A DNA stretch of 64,000 nt from assembly GCA_016703785.1 (NCBI GenBank), contig JADJBM010000004.1, forward strand, positions 186,001 through 250,000. Direction: 5' to 3'. Positions within the stretch are counted from its first letter, which is position 1, and the number at the start of each line of letters is the position of its first letter. Both the position numbers and the translations under genes were made by a program. The notes beneath the pieces are model-generated. The model saw only the letters and a program-made list of their open reading frames with translations, had not been told where the DNA came from and did no database searches. The stretch is from Betaproteobacteria bacterium (GTDB lineage: Bacteria; Pseudomonadota; Gammaproteobacteria; Burkholderiales; Rhodocyclaceae). This document shows, piece after piece, positions 19,236-28,542 of this stretch.

Positions 19236-20543
19236 TCAGGTTGCGCCGCCCTTGGGCGTGACGCGCCAAGCCGGAAAGTATGCTCTGAAGGTGCTGCCGA
19301 CGCCCAGCTCTGAGTCGATTTCAAGGTTGGCCTGATGACGCAGCAGGGCATGCTTGACGATGGACAGGCCGAGGCCCGTGCCGCCCGTCTCGCGCGATCG
19401 GCCGCGATCGACCCGGTAGAAACGCTCGGTCATGCGTGGGAGGTGTTCCTCGGCGATGCCGATGCCGCTGTCTTCAACGCTGAAAACGCCCTTGCCCTCG
19501 CGCAGCGCCCAGCGCAGCACGATGCGGCCGCCCTCGGGGGTGTAGCGCACGGCGTTGGTGACCAGGTTGGAGAAGGCGCTGCGCAGCTCCTCGCGGCTGC
19601 CCTTGAGTTGCCCCGGCTGCACCTCGCAGGTGATCGAATGGCGGCCAGCAGAGAGCCGGCGCGCCTCGTCGGCGACATCGAAGACCAGATCGCGCACATC
19701 CATCGTCTCCTCGCGCAGGGCGTGGCCCTCGGATTCGAGCCTGGAGAGCACCAACAGATCGTCCACCAGGCTCAGCATGCGCCGCGCTTGGCCGTCCATG
19801 ATTTCAAGCGGCTGCCGGGACGCCGCAGGATCCGGGTCCGGCTCGGACAGCATGTGCTCGAGAAAACCGGCGATCACCGTCAGCGGCGTGCGCAGTTCGT
19901 GGGAAACGTTGGCGACGAAGTCCCGCCGCACCGTCGCGGCCCGTTCGATCTGCGTCACGTCGAAGCTGATCAGCAGCTTGCGGTCCTTGCCGAAGCGCAG
20001 GGCCTCGAGCGACAGGTCCAGGTCCTTGCGGCCCAATGGGCGGCACTGCAGAGACTCGCCTGGCCGGGCATTGGCGATGAATTCGGCAAAGCGCGGCAGC
20101 CTCACCAGGTTGACGATCAGCAGTCCTTTGTCAGCCTCGCCGTGCAGCCCGAGCTGACTTTCGGCGGCGCGGTTGCACCAGAGGATGCGATCGTCGGCAT
20201 CGAGGAACACCAGCCCGTCGGGATAGGCCTCGGCAGCCTGGCTGAAGACTTCGAAGTCGGCCACGATCCGCTCGCGCTGCATTTCCTCGTCGCGCCGCAG
20301 GCGGTGTAGCGCGATGAAGGCATCGCCCCACGCACCCCAGGCGTCGGGCAGACTCTTGCCCTCCGGCTGCTTCAGCCATGCCTGCAGGCGGGACAGGTTG
20401 GCGACATGGGACATGACGACCAGCAGCAGTCCGGCACAGGCCAACGCCAGGCCACCAGTCAGTCCGAACAAGGCACCGCCAATCAGGGCGAGCAGCGCTA
20501 TAGCGATCATGCGCAACAGGAAGATGGTCCAGGCCGAGGTCAC
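19236..20543 (-). CDS. phoR: Phosphate regulon sensor histidine kinase PhoR
   Basis: The 435-aa kinase has two N-terminal membrane helices (about residues 8-45), a charged linker, a PAS domain (about 100-190: AYPDGLVFLDADDRILWCN), the phosphoacceptor His215 in VSHELRTPL and a full HATPase (NLVTNAVRYTPEGG, DSGIGI, GGTGLGLSIVKH). PhoR phosphorylates PhoB when phosphate is low, with PhoU and PstSCAB conveying the signal. It starts 3 nt after phoB, so translation is probably coupled. Confidence 0.96.
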   Translation of the reverse strand: MTSAWTIFLLRMIAIALLALIGGALFGLTGGLALACAGLLLVVMSHVANLSRLQAWLKQPEGKSLPDAWGAWGDAFIALHRLRRDEEMQRERIVADFEVFSQAAEAYPDGLVFLDADDRILWCNRAAESQLGLHGEADKGLLIVNLVRLPRFAEFIANARPGESLQCRPLGRKDLDLSLEALRFGKDRKLLISFDVTQIERAATVRRDFVANVSHELRTPLTVIAGFLEHMLSEPDPDPAASRQPLEIMDGQARRMLSLVDDLLVLSRLESEGHALREETMDVRDLVFDVADEARRLSAGRHSITCEVQPGQLKGSREELRSAFSNLVTNAVRYTPEGGRIVLRWALREGKGVFSVEDSGIGIAEEHLPRMTERFYRVDRGRSRETGGTGLGLSIVKHALLRHQANLEIDSELGVGSTFRAYFPAWRVTPKGGAT

Positions 20544-20546
20544 GGT

Positions 20547-21236
20547 TCAGACAGCCAGCCGGTAGCCGGTGCCGCGCACGGTTTCGATAAGCGCCTCGCC
20601 TGCCTCGCCCGCTTCTCCAAGTGCCAGGCGCAGACGGCGCACATGCACGTCGACGGTGCGCTCTTCGATGAAGACGTGATCGCCCCATACCTTGTCGAGC
20701 AGCTGGGCGCGGCTGAAGACGCGGCCGGGATTGGCCATGAGGAAGCGCAGCAGGCGGAACTCGGTCGGCGCCATCTCCAGGCGCAGGCCATTCAGCGTGA
20801 CTTCGTGGCTGGCCGGATCGAGCCGCAGCGCGCCGGCCTGCAGGACGGCTTCGGCAGCATGCGGAGCGCGTCGGCGCAACACTGCATTGATGCGGGCCAC
20901 CAGCTCGCGCGGGCTGAACGGCTTGACGAGATAATCGTCGGCGCCCGCCTCGAGCCCCTCAACGCGATCGCCCTCCTCGCCGCGGGCGGTAACCAGGATG
21001 ATGGGCAGATCCGCGCAGCGTGCATCCCGCCGCAATTGGCGGGCCAAGGCGATGCCGGACATCTTCGGCAGCATCCAGTCGATGAGCACGACATCCGGGA
21101 GCACATCACGCAATGCGGCGGCACCCTCCTCCGCAGAGGCCACGATGGTCGGTTCGAAGCCGGATTTCTCCAGGGTGAAGCGCAACAGCGCCTGGATGGC
21201 CGGGTCGTCCTCGACGACCAGCACCCGGCCGCCCAT
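20547..21236 (-). CDS. phoB: Phosphate regulon response regulator PhoB
   Basis: The 229-aa OmpR-family activator has a receiver domain with phosphoacceptor Asp53 (VVLIDWMLPKMSG) and YLVKPFSPREL, and a C-terminal winged helix (MAPTEFRLLRFLMANPGRVFSR; ERTVDVHVRRLR; GTGYRL). It binds Pho boxes to turn on phosphate-starvation genes. The start codon is preceded by GGCGCTGACTCG and then 28 C residues on the coding strand, so no normal ribosome site is visible. Confidence 0.96.
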   Translation of the reverse strand: MGGRVLVVEDDPAIQALLRFTLEKSGFEPTIVASAEEGAAALRDVLPDVVLIDWMLPKMSGIALARQLRRDARCADLPIILVTARGEEGDRVEGLEAGADDYLVKPFSPRELVARINAVLRRRAPHAAEAVLQAGALRLDPASHEVTLNGLRLEMAPTEFRLLRFLMANPGRVFSRAQLLDKVWGDHVFIEERTVDVHVRRLRLALGEAGEAGEALIETVRGTGYRLAV

Positions 21237-21248
21237 CGAGTCAGCGCC

Positions 21249-21276
21249 GGGGGGGGGGGGGGGGGGGGGGGGGGGG
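21249..21276. repeat. 28-nt uninterrupted poly-G (poly-C) tract in the phoU-phoB gap
   Basis: Twenty-eight consecutive G on the plus strand, followed by AGTGGGGG, fill most of the 57-nt space between phoU and phoB. On the phoB coding strand it is poly-C ending 12 nt before the ATG. Homopolymers this long are prone to slipped-strand length change. It could also be an assembly artefact. Confidence 0.9.
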
Positions 21277-21293
21277 AGTGGGGGCCGTTCAAC

Positions 21294-22007
21294 TCAGGCC
21301 CCCTCATCCGTCGCGCTTCGCCGGCGCTCCTTACCGGTGTGGCGCACGTCGGTGCCGCGCACGATGTAGATGACCTGCTCGGCGATGTTCTTGGCGTGGT
21401 CGCCGATGCGCTCGATGGCCTTGGCGACCCAGATGATCTCCAGCGCGGTGGAGATGGTGCGCGGGTCTTCCATCATGAAGGTGATGAGTTGGCGCAGGAT
21501 GCCGCGGAACTCGGTGTCGATCAGCGCATCCTCGCTGATGATGCGCTCGGCCTCGTCGGGATCCAGGCGCGCCATGGCGTCGAGGGCACGCCGCAGTTGC
21601 GCCACGGCGAGGTCGCCGGAACGACGCACCTCTGCTTGCAGCGGAATCTGCGGCCCCTTGCGCTCGTGGATCAGGCGTGCCATGCGTGTGATCTTCTCCG
21701 CCTCGTCGCCCATGCGCTCGAGGTCGGTGACGGCCTTGCTCACGCCCATGATGAGGCGCAGGTCGCGCGCCGCCGGCTGGCGCCGCGCCACGATGTGCAC
21801 GCAGAGATCGTCGATGTCGACCTCGTAGGCGTTGACGCGCAATTCGGTGTCCGTCACCTCAGTCATGCGCTCGGTGTCGCCGCTGGAAAAGCATTCGATC
21901 GCGGCAAGGATCTGCGCCTCGACGACGCCGCCCATCTGCAGAACGCGCGAGCGCACGTCCTCCAGGTCGGAGTCGTACTGCTTGGAGAAATGTTCGCTGT
22001 GTGGCAT
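21294..22007 (-). CDS. phoU: Phosphate-specific transport system accessory protein PhoU
   Basis: The 237-aa protein consists of two PhoU three-helix repeats with metal-binding EXXXD-type motifs (VSKAVTDLERMGDEAEKI and VAKAIERIGDHAKNIAEQVIY). It restrains PhoR signalling when PstSCAB senses enough phosphate. The start at 22007 (MPHSEHFSKQYD) has a GGAGAGG site; a reading 26 residues longer lacks support. It follows pstB by 13 nt. Confidence 0.95.
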   Translation of the reverse strand: MPHSEHFSKQYDSDLEDVRSRVLQMGGVVEAQILAAIECFSSGDTERMTEVTDTELRVNAYEVDIDDLCVHIVARRQPAARDLRLIMGVSKAVTDLERMGDEAEKITRMARLIHERKGPQIPLQAEVRRSGDLAVAQLRRALDAMARLDPDEAERIISEDALIDTEFRGILRQLITFMMEDPRTISTALEIIWVAKAIERIGDHAKNIAEQVIYIVRGTDVRHTGKERRRSATDEGA

Positions 22008-22020
22008 GGCAATCCTCTCC

Positions 22021-22812
<792 letters not shown>

Positions 22813-22818
22813 AGAGTG

Positions 22819-23751
22819 TCACCACTTGATGTTGCGGCGGATGCGATAGCGCAGCCAGATCGCCAGTCCGTTCATGGTCAGCGTCATCAGCACCAGGACG
22901 AAGCCGGCGGCGGCGGCGTTGGCGTGGAAGTTCGGATCGGGCCGCGAGGTCCAGTTGAAGATCTGGATCGGCATCACGGTAAACGGCGACTGCAGCCACT
23001 CGAAGGAGAGGAAGGGGAACGTTCCCGTAACGGGTGAAGCCGGCAGGAAGGCGATGAAGGTCAGCGCGCCGATGGTGATGATGGGCGCCGTTTCGCCGAT
23101 GGCACGCGCCATCCCAATGATGACCCCGGTCATGATGCCCCCCATCGAGTAGGGCAGGATGTGGTGCTGCACCACCTGCCACTTCGTCGCGCCCAGCGCA
23201 TAAGCGCCCTCGCGGATGTGCGAGGGAATGGAACGGATGGCCTCGCGCGTCGCCACGATCACCACGGGCAGGATGAGCAGGGCCAGCGTCAGGCCCGCCG
23301 TCAGGATGCTCTGGCCCAGGCTGAACTCATAGACAAACAGGCCGAGCGCCAGCAGGCCGTAGATGATGGACGGCACGCCCGCCAGGTTGGCGATGTTGAT
23401 CTCGATGATGTCGGTGACCCAGTTGCGCGGGGCGTATTCCTCGAGATAGATGCCGGCGGCCACGCCGAGCGGCACGGCGACGCAGGCCGTCACCAGCATC
23501 ACCAGCGTGGTGCCGACCCAGGCGGACAGGATCCCGGCCCGCTCGGCACGCCGCGAGGGAAACTCGGTAAAGAAGTCCGGCGTCAGGCGCGAGTAGCCGT
23601 CGAGCGCCATGTCAACGAACAGCGTGGCGAACGTCAGCAGCCCGAGGCCCAGCGCGAGCAGGCCGGCGACGCCGAAGATCACGTCGAGGCGCTTGGCGCG
23701 GGCGATGATGCCGCGGATTTCGCCGATGTCTTTTCGTGCCATGCGTGCCAT
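22819..23751 (-). CDS. pstA: Phosphate ABC transporter permease PstA
   Basis: The likely start is the ATG at 23751 (MARMARKDIGEIRG), giving 310 aa; a 27-residue longer reading translates the palindromic repeat upstream and is unlikely. Six membrane segments are visible, with the permease EAA-like loop REGAYALGATKWQVVQHHILP and GIMTGVIIGMARAIGETAPI. It pairs with PstC to form the phosphate channel. Confidence 0.94.
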   Translation of the reverse strand: MARMARKDIGEIRGIIARAKRLDVIFGVAGLLALGLGLLTFATLFVDMALDGYSRLTPDFFTEFPSRRAERAGILSAWVGTTLVMLVTACVAVPLGVAAGIYLEEYAPRNWVTDIIEINIANLAGVPSIIYGLLALGLFVYEFSLGQSILTAGLTLALLILPVVIVATREAIRSIPSHIREGAYALGATKWQVVQHHILPYSMGGIMTGVIIGMARAIGETAPIITIGALTFIAFLPASPVTGTFPFLSFEWLQSPFTVMPIQIFNWTSRPDPNFHANAAAAGFVLVLMTLTMNGLAIWLRYRIRRNIKW

Positions 23752-23787
23752 GTCAGTACCGCCCGGCCGTCCGAAGGTGCTGACATG

Positions 23788-23823
23788 CCCCCTGGGGGGC
23801 AGCGAGCGCAGTGAGCGTGGGGA
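23788..23823. repeat. Short palindromic intergenic repeat (pstC-pstA)
   Basis: CCCCCTGGGGGG is followed by AGCGAGCGCAGTGAGCG and TGGGG, a GC-rich palindromic pattern common between betaproteobacterial genes. It lies between the pstC stop and the preferred pstA start and may stabilise or attenuate the mRNA. Confidence 0.5.
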
Positions 23824-23833
23824 CTGTTTCATC

Positions 23834-24739
23834 TCAGTACTGCTCGCGGAAGCGACGCCGCATCATGTGGCCGAGAACGTTGAAGACCAGGGTCAGCAGC
23901 ATCAAGGTGAGGCCGGCGGCAAAAATCGTCTGGTAGCCGACGCTGCCGTGCGGCAGGTCGCCCAGCGCCACCTGCACGATGAAGGCGGTGATGGTCGCCG
24001 CGGACTCCGTCGGGTTCCAGGTGAGGTTCGGCTGCATGCCGGCGGCGACGGCGAGAATCATGGTCTCCCCGACCGCGCGGGAGATGCCGAGGATGTAGGC
24101 CGCAGCAATGCCGGACAGGGCGCCGGGGAACACGACTTTCAGCGCCGTCTGCAGGCGCGTGGCGCCCATGGCGTAGGAGCCCTCGCGCAGGCTCATCGGC
24201 ACGGCGCGCATAGCGTCCTCGCTGATCGAGGCGACGTAGGGCACGATCATGATGCCCATGACGATGCCGGCCGACAGCAGGTTGAAGCCGGGCAGGCCGG
24301 GAATCAGCTTCTGCAGCAGCGGCGTCAGGAACAACAGGGCAAAATAACCGTAGATGATGGTCGGCACACCTGAGAGCAATTCCAGTACCGGCTTGGCGAA
24401 CTCGCGCGCGCGCGCCGAGGCGAACTCGGACAGGTAGATGGCGATGAGGGTGCCGAGGGGAATCGCCACCGCCAGCGCCACGCCCGAACTGACCAGCGTG
24501 CCGGAGAGCAGGACGATGATGCCGAAATGCGCGTCGTCGAACAGCGGCGTCCACTGCGTGTCGGTGAGGAAGTCCCACAGCGGCACCTGGTTGAAGAAGA
24601 CCACCGACTCCTTCACCAGGATGTAGACGATGCCCAGCGTCGTCGCCACCGACACCAGGGCGGCGAGGAACAGGATGCTCTCGATGATCCGTTCCTTGAC
24701 GTGGCGCGAGGCGCGGTGCGACAGGCGGTTGGCGGACAT
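23834..24739 (-). CDS. pstC: Phosphate ABC transporter permease PstC
   Basis: The 301-aa inner-membrane protein has six predicted helices and the permease loop REGSYAMGATRLQTALKVVFPGALSGI near the C-terminus, with GISRAVGETMIL as the PstC-type motif. It forms the channel with PstA. It begins 46 nt after the pstS stop on the minus strand. Confidence 0.96.
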   Translation of the reverse strand: MSANRLSHRASRHVKERIIESILFLAALVSVATTLGIVYILVKESVVFFNQVPLWDFLTDTQWTPLFDDAHFGIIVLLSGTLVSSGVALAVAIPLGTLIAIYLSEFASARAREFAKPVLELLSGVPTIIYGYFALLFLTPLLQKLIPGLPGFNLLSAGIVMGIMIVPYVASISEDAMRAVPMSLREGSYAMGATRLQTALKVVFPGALSGIAAAYILGISRAVGETMILAVAAGMQPNLTWNPTESAATITAFIVQVALGDLPHGSVGYQTIFAAGLTLMLLTLVFNVLGHMMRRRFREQY

Positions 24740-24785
24740 GGGTTGGGCGCTGGAAAGTCAGTCTCTGTGATACGGCGGCACGATG

Positions 24786-25793
24786 TTAAAGCTTGCCCTC
24801 GCGCTTCATCAACTCCTCGATGGTGATGCCGACCTCGGGCGTGCCGCCGAACACCGTGCCGAGCTTGCCCTTCTTCAGGTGCTCCAGGTTCCCTTCGTAG
24901 GCCTTCGCCGGCAGCGGCACGTACTTCACTTCCTTGGCCAGCTTGGCGCCCTGGTTCATATAGAAGGCGATGAACTCCTTCACCTCCGCACGCTGCCAGG
25001 CCTTCTCGCTGAGGTAGATGAAGATGGGGCGCGACAGCGGCTGGTACTTGCCGCTGATGACGGTTTCCATCGAGGGCGACACCGCAGTCTTGCCGGCCTT
25101 GTCGACGATCGGCACTGCCTTGACGCGCGCCATGTTCTCCGCGTAGTAGGCGTAGCCGAAATAGGCCAGCCCGCCCTTGTCCTGGGAGACGCCCTGCACC
25201 AGCACGTTGTCGTCCTCGGATGCCGTGAAATCGCCGCGGCTGGACTTGGCCTTGCCGACAACGGCCTCGGTAAAGTAATCGAAGGTGCCCGAATCGGCGC
25301 CCGGCCCGAACAGCTTGAGCGGCAGGTCCGGCCAGGCCGGGTTGATGTCCTTCCACTTCGCCACCTTGCCCTGGGCGGCCGGCTCCCACATTTTCTTCAG
25401 TTCCTCGACGGTGACCTGGTTGAGGAAGGTGTTCTTCGGGTTGACCACGACGGTGATCGCATCGAACGCCACCGGCAATTCGAAGTACTTGATGCCGGCC
25501 TTGGCGCAGGCTTCCATCTCGCTCTTGAGGATGGGGCGCGAGGCGCCGGAAATGTCGACCTCGCCGCGGCAGAACTTCTTGAAGCCGCCGCCCGTGCCGG
25601 AAATGCCGACCGTGACGCGGATGGCGCCCTTCTTGGAAATCTGGAATTCCTCGGCCACCGCCTCGGTGACCGGATAGACCGTGCTGGAGCCGTCGATGGT
25701 GACCAGCGTGGCGCCGGCCTGGGCGGTGCCGGCGGCTGCAATCAGGCCGAAGGACAGCACCGACACGGCGCGCTTGAAATTCGTTGAAATCAT
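24786..25793 (-). CDS. pstS: Phosphate-binding periplasmic protein PstS
   Basis: The start at 25793 (MISTNFKRAV) has a GGGAGAG site and gives 335 aa with a signal peptide cleaved after AQA. The mature protein binds phosphate through the motifs VTIDGSSTVYPVTEA, GTGGGFKKFCRGEVDISGASRPI and PGADSGTFDYFTEAV. It delivers phosphate to PstCAB and heads the operon. Upstream lies a candidate Pho box. A reading 57 residues longer has no support. Confidence 0.96.
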   Translation of the reverse strand: MISTNFKRAVSVLSFGLIAAAGTAQAGATLVTIDGSSTVYPVTEAVAEEFQISKKGAIRVTVGISGTGGGFKKFCRGEVDISGASRPILKSEMEACAKAGIKYFELPVAFDAITVVVNPKNTFLNQVTVEELKKMWEPAAQGKVAKWKDINPAWPDLPLKLFGPGADSGTFDYFTEAVVGKAKSSRGDFTASEDDNVLVQGVSQDKGGLAYFGYAYYAENMARVKAVPIVDKAGKTAVSPSMETVISGKYQPLSRPIFIYLSEKAWQRAEVKEFIAFYMNQGAKLAKEVKYVPLPAKAYEGNLEHLKKGKLGTVFGGTPEVGITIEELMKREGKL

Positions 25794-25845
25794 ACTTTCT
25801 CTCCCAGTCTTGTCTCTATGTGTGGAGAGCATGCTAATCCAGCAA

Positions 25846-25863
25846 TGTGACGGGAGTGTTACG
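25846..25863 (-). promoter_or_regulatory. Candidate Pho box upstream of pstS
   Basis: On the minus strand CGTAACA-CTCC-CGTCACA forms two 7-mers with an 11-bp period, as in Pho boxes, lying 53-70 bp before the pstS ATG. TAGCAT lies 9 nt after the second half and could be the -10 element. It is an imperfect match to CTGTCAT units. Confidence 0.5.
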
Positions 25864-26354
25864 GCCGGGCGGGCCCCGTGGCCGGGCGGCGATGTGGTCC
25901 TTTGTCCCGCGCCAAGGAACACGGAGAGGCTTCTCGTCTCCTGGCATGGCGCTCTGCGAGCCAAGCCACGATCGGGGTTTTAACGCCGCTGCCCAGGCGT
26001 TGCCGGGGGCTCGGACTGTTCGCTGTGGGCGTTACGTCAGGAAGCTCCGGTTCCGGCCAGTCGGAAGCGAGCCAAACTTGCCCGCCATGGCGGCTGGCAC
26101 GACCCGCTTTCCGGCGGAAATGGGGGAACCCAGCCGGTCGCCATTGCCACGCATACGGATTCCCGCCTTGGCGGGCACTACGCGTGAGTGGGCGTCCAAT
26201 TGCCATTCAGAACAAATCCGCCTGGTCCAAGCTCGTCAGGGGCCCGCAATGCTCGGTGCCCGGGGGCGGGCTGGGGTTAGCGGGCTTACGCAAACCGCCT
26301 GACCAAGGGCGCTGGCGCCCGGGGGAAGGGGAACCGCGTGCTACGGGGCGAATC
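25864..26354. other. Gene-poor spacer between pstS and lutC
   Basis: About 490 bp with no ORF that looks like a real protein. The open readings on both strands are rich in Arg, Ala, Gly and Pro and match no family I know. It contains inverted-repeat fragments such as GATTCCCGCCTTGGCGGGCAC and a small palindrome AACGCC...GGCGTT, so it may be repeat debris. Confidence 0.5.
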
Positions 26355-26885
26355 TCACCCCACCAGAATGATGTGTACCCGATAGGGCCCGTGCGCGCCG
26401 AGGGTGACGGTCTGCTCGATGTCAGCGGTGCGCGAGGGGCCGGAGACGAAGTTTACTGCCCGCGGCAGTTGGCCTCGTTCTTCTCGCAGCAGCGCCCAGG
26501 CATCCTCCATGAAGGGCACGATGCGCGCCGTCTCGACGATGGCGATGTGGGTTTCCGGCAGCAGGCTGGCGGCGGCCGGCGTGTCGGGGCCGGAGAGCAG
26601 CATCAGCGTGCCGGTTTCGGCGATGGCGCAGAAACAGCCGGTGACGCCGACGAGGTCGTCGCCGCGCGCCGGGCGGTCTTCCATGCCGAGGCCGGCGCCG
26701 ATCCAGTCGAGCTTGCGCAGGCTGGGCCAGACGATGCCGCCGGTGGGCAGGTTGTGCGCGACCAGGTAGCGCGCCACGGCGCCCGGCACCGCCTGCAGGG
26801 AGGACAGCTTCTCCACCGTGCTGGTGAGCGCCTCGGCGCGGGCGCGGAAGCGTTCTTCCGGCTGCCAGTCGCGCTGCGGCTGCAA
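26355..26885 (-). CDS. lutC: Lactate utilization protein LutC, N-terminus frameshifted
   Basis: The 176-aa open frame holds the LUD domain of LutC, part of the LutABC iron-sulfur L-lactate oxidase system: LPTGGIVWPSL, GVTGCFCAIAETGTLMLLSGPDTPAAASLLPETHI, FVSGPSRTADIEQTVTLGAHGP. The natural start seems to be ATG 27012 (MSSLPRREVVNRVAGATLGRK). Reading then has to shift into the lutB frame (AAKVTIDAHIAAHP) and back again at about 26890 to reach GLQPQRDW, so at least two indels lie in the first 45 codons. The gene is damaged or mis-assembled. Confidence 0.82.
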   Translation of the reverse strand: MQPQRDWQPEERFRARAEALTSTVEKLSSLQAVPGAVARYLVAHNLPTGGIVWPSLRKLDWIGAGLGMEDRPARGDDLVGVTGCFCAIAETGTLMLLSGPDTPAAASLLPETHIAIVETARIVPFMEDAWALLREERGQLPRAVNFVSGPSRTADIEQTVTLGAHGPYRVHIILVG

Positions 26886-28417
26886 GCCGTCGGATGGGCG
26901 GCGATATGGGCGTCGATTGTCACCTTGGCAGCCGAATTCTGGGGCTGACTTTCCGGCCGAGCGTCGCGCCCGCCACCCGGTTCACGACCTCCCGCCGCGG
27001 GAGGGAGCTCATTTGTTCGCCGCGCCCTGCACAGTTCGCGGAAGGTTTGGCCTTCGGGCGCGGGGAAATCGCGGCCGTCGGTCCAGCCCGAGACGAACGG
27101 CAGGCGGTGGATCAGTTTTTCACTTCCGCCCATCCATTTCATCACCCGCACGGCAATGCGCGTGCCGAGGGCGTAGAGCGCCGGCTGCTGTGCCGCCCAG
27201 CCCCACAGGGCGAGGCCGAGGCGCTCCGCCCACGGCTTGAGGCCGCGCGCCATCTGCTCCTCGCGCAGCTTGCGCATCAGGTCGGGCAGCGGGATCTTCA
27301 CCGGGCAGACGACGCCGCACTGGTTGCACATCGTCGCGGCATTGGGCAGGGCGACGGCGTTCTCCAGGCCGACGTAGGACGGCGTGAGGATGTTGCCCAT
27401 CGGGCCGGGGTAGACCCAGCCGTAGGCGTGGCCGCCGACGGCCTGATACACCGGGCAGTGGTTCATGCAGGCGCCGCAGCGGATGCAGCGCAGCATCTCG
27501 CGCATGTCGCCGGCGAGCAGTTTCGAGCGGCCGTTGTCCACCAGCACGATGTGGAACTGCTGCGGGCCGTCGGACTCTTCGAGGCGCTTCGGCCCGGTAT
27601 GCACCGAAACGTAGTTGGTGATGGCTTGTCCCGTGGCCGAGCGCGGCAGCAGGCGCAGCAGGACGGAGGCGTCCTCCAGCGTCTGCACCACTTTCTCGAT
27701 GCCGGTGAGGGCGACGTGCAGGCGCGGCAGCGTGGTGCACAGGCGGCCGTTGCCCTCGTTGGTGACGATCAGCGTGGAGCCGGTTTCGGCGACGATGAAG
27801 TTGGCGCCGGAGATGCCCATATCTGCGGAAAGAAACTGCGGCCGCAGGATCTCGCGCGCCTCGCGCGTCAGCGCCGCCGGATCCGTCTTGCGCGGCGTGC
27901 CATGCTTTTCGTGGAAGAGGTCGGCGACGTCCTCGGCGGTCTTGTGGATGACCGGCATGACGATGTGCGAGGGCGGCTCGGCGTCGTTGATCTGCAGGAT
28001 GTACTCGCCGAGATCGGTTTCGATCACCTCGACGCCGGCTTCGATCAGCGCATCGTTGAGGCCGATCTCCTCGCTCACCATGGACTTCGACTTCGCCGCC
28101 TTCTTCACGCCGTTGTCGCGGGCGATCTGCACGATGATGCGGCAGGCTTCCGATGCGTTCTCGGCCCAGTGCACGACGGCACCGCGCGCGGTGGCCTCGC
28201 GCTCGAAGCGCTCGAGATAAAGGTCGAGGTCGGCCAGGGCGCGGTCGCGGATATCCTTGCCGACTTCGCGCAGCGACTCGAAGTCGCCGAACTCGGCCAC
28301 GGCGCTGGCGCGGTTGACCACCGCCTTCACCTTGATCAGGCCGAGGCCGCGCTGCAGCTTCTCGTCGAGCAGGTTGGCGGCGGCGCGGGGCTTGAATTCG
28401 TTGGAGCGGAGTTCCAT
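26603..28417 (-). CDS. lutB: Lactate utilization iron-sulfur protein LutB, 3' end unclear
   Basis: LutB is the LUD-domain and ferredoxin-like subunit of the LutABC L-lactate oxidation complex. The frame shows LKVNPR-type start replaced by NEFKPRAAANLLDEKL, GLNDALIEAGVEVIETDLGEYI, GANFIVAETGSTLIVTNEGNG, then 4Fe-4S motifs CIRCGACMNHCPVY and CNQCGVVCPVKIPL. LutB similarity ends at TFREL (about 27025). The frame then stays open to 26603 through the lutC region, because the expected stop appears lost in the damaged junction. A normal product would be near 465-470 aa. Confidence 0.88.
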   Translation of the reverse strand: MELRSNEFKPRAAANLLDEKLQRGLGLIKVKAVVNRASAVAEFGDFESLREVGKDIRDRALADLDLYLERFEREATARGAVVHWAENASEACRIIVQIARDNGVKKAAKSKSMVSEEIGLNDALIEAGVEVIETDLGEYILQINDAEPPSHIVMPVIHKTAEDVADLFHEKHGTPRKTDPAALTREAREILRPQFLSADMGISGANFIVAETGSTLIVTNEGNGRLCTTLPRLHVALTGIEKVVQTLEDASVLLRLLPRSATGQAITNYVSVHTGPKRLEESDGPQQFHIVLVDNGRSKLLAGDMREMLRCIRCGACMNHCPVYQAVGGHAYGWVYPGPMGNILTPSYVGLENAVALPNAATMCNQCGVVCPVKIPLPDLMRKLREEQMARGLKPWAERLGLALWGWAAQQPALYALGTRIAVRVMKWMGGSEKLIHRLPFVSGWTDGRDFPAPEGQTFRELCRARRTNELPPAAGGREPGGGRDARPESQPQNSAAKVTIDAHIAAHPTACSRSATGSRKNASAPAPRRSPARWRSCPPCRRCRAPWRATWSRTTCPPAASSGPACASSTGSAPASAWKTARRAATTSSASPAVSAPSPKPAR

Positions 28418-28443
28418 GGTTGGTTGCCTATGCGTTTGCTACT

Positions 28444-28534
28444 CCCTCTCCCGCTGGCGGGAGAGGGCTGGGGTGAGGGTGGACGGCCGCTTGCCCCTCA
28501 CCCTAACCCTCTCCCCGCATGCGGGGAGAGGGGA
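28444..28534. repeat. Palindromic repeat between lutA and lutB
   Basis: Two hairpins: CCCTCTCCCGC paired with GCGGGAGAGGG, then CCCTCTCCCCGC paired with GCGGGGAGAGGG. They are joined by GTGAGGG and CCCTCACCC, which can pair with each other into a larger stem. This is a very common intergenic repeat class; a relative sits inside lpdA at 42712-42838. Confidence 0.8.
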
Positions 28535-28542
28535 TATGTTTA

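Noticed and set aside
25878..26948. 356-codon open frame across the pstS-lutC spacer
   Set aside because: The first half has no protein-like features and the second half is antisense to lutC.
28444..28534. Possible CRISPR-like repeat array near lutA
   Set aside because: Only paired hairpins of a common palindromic class are present; no equal spacers, no leader and no cas genes.
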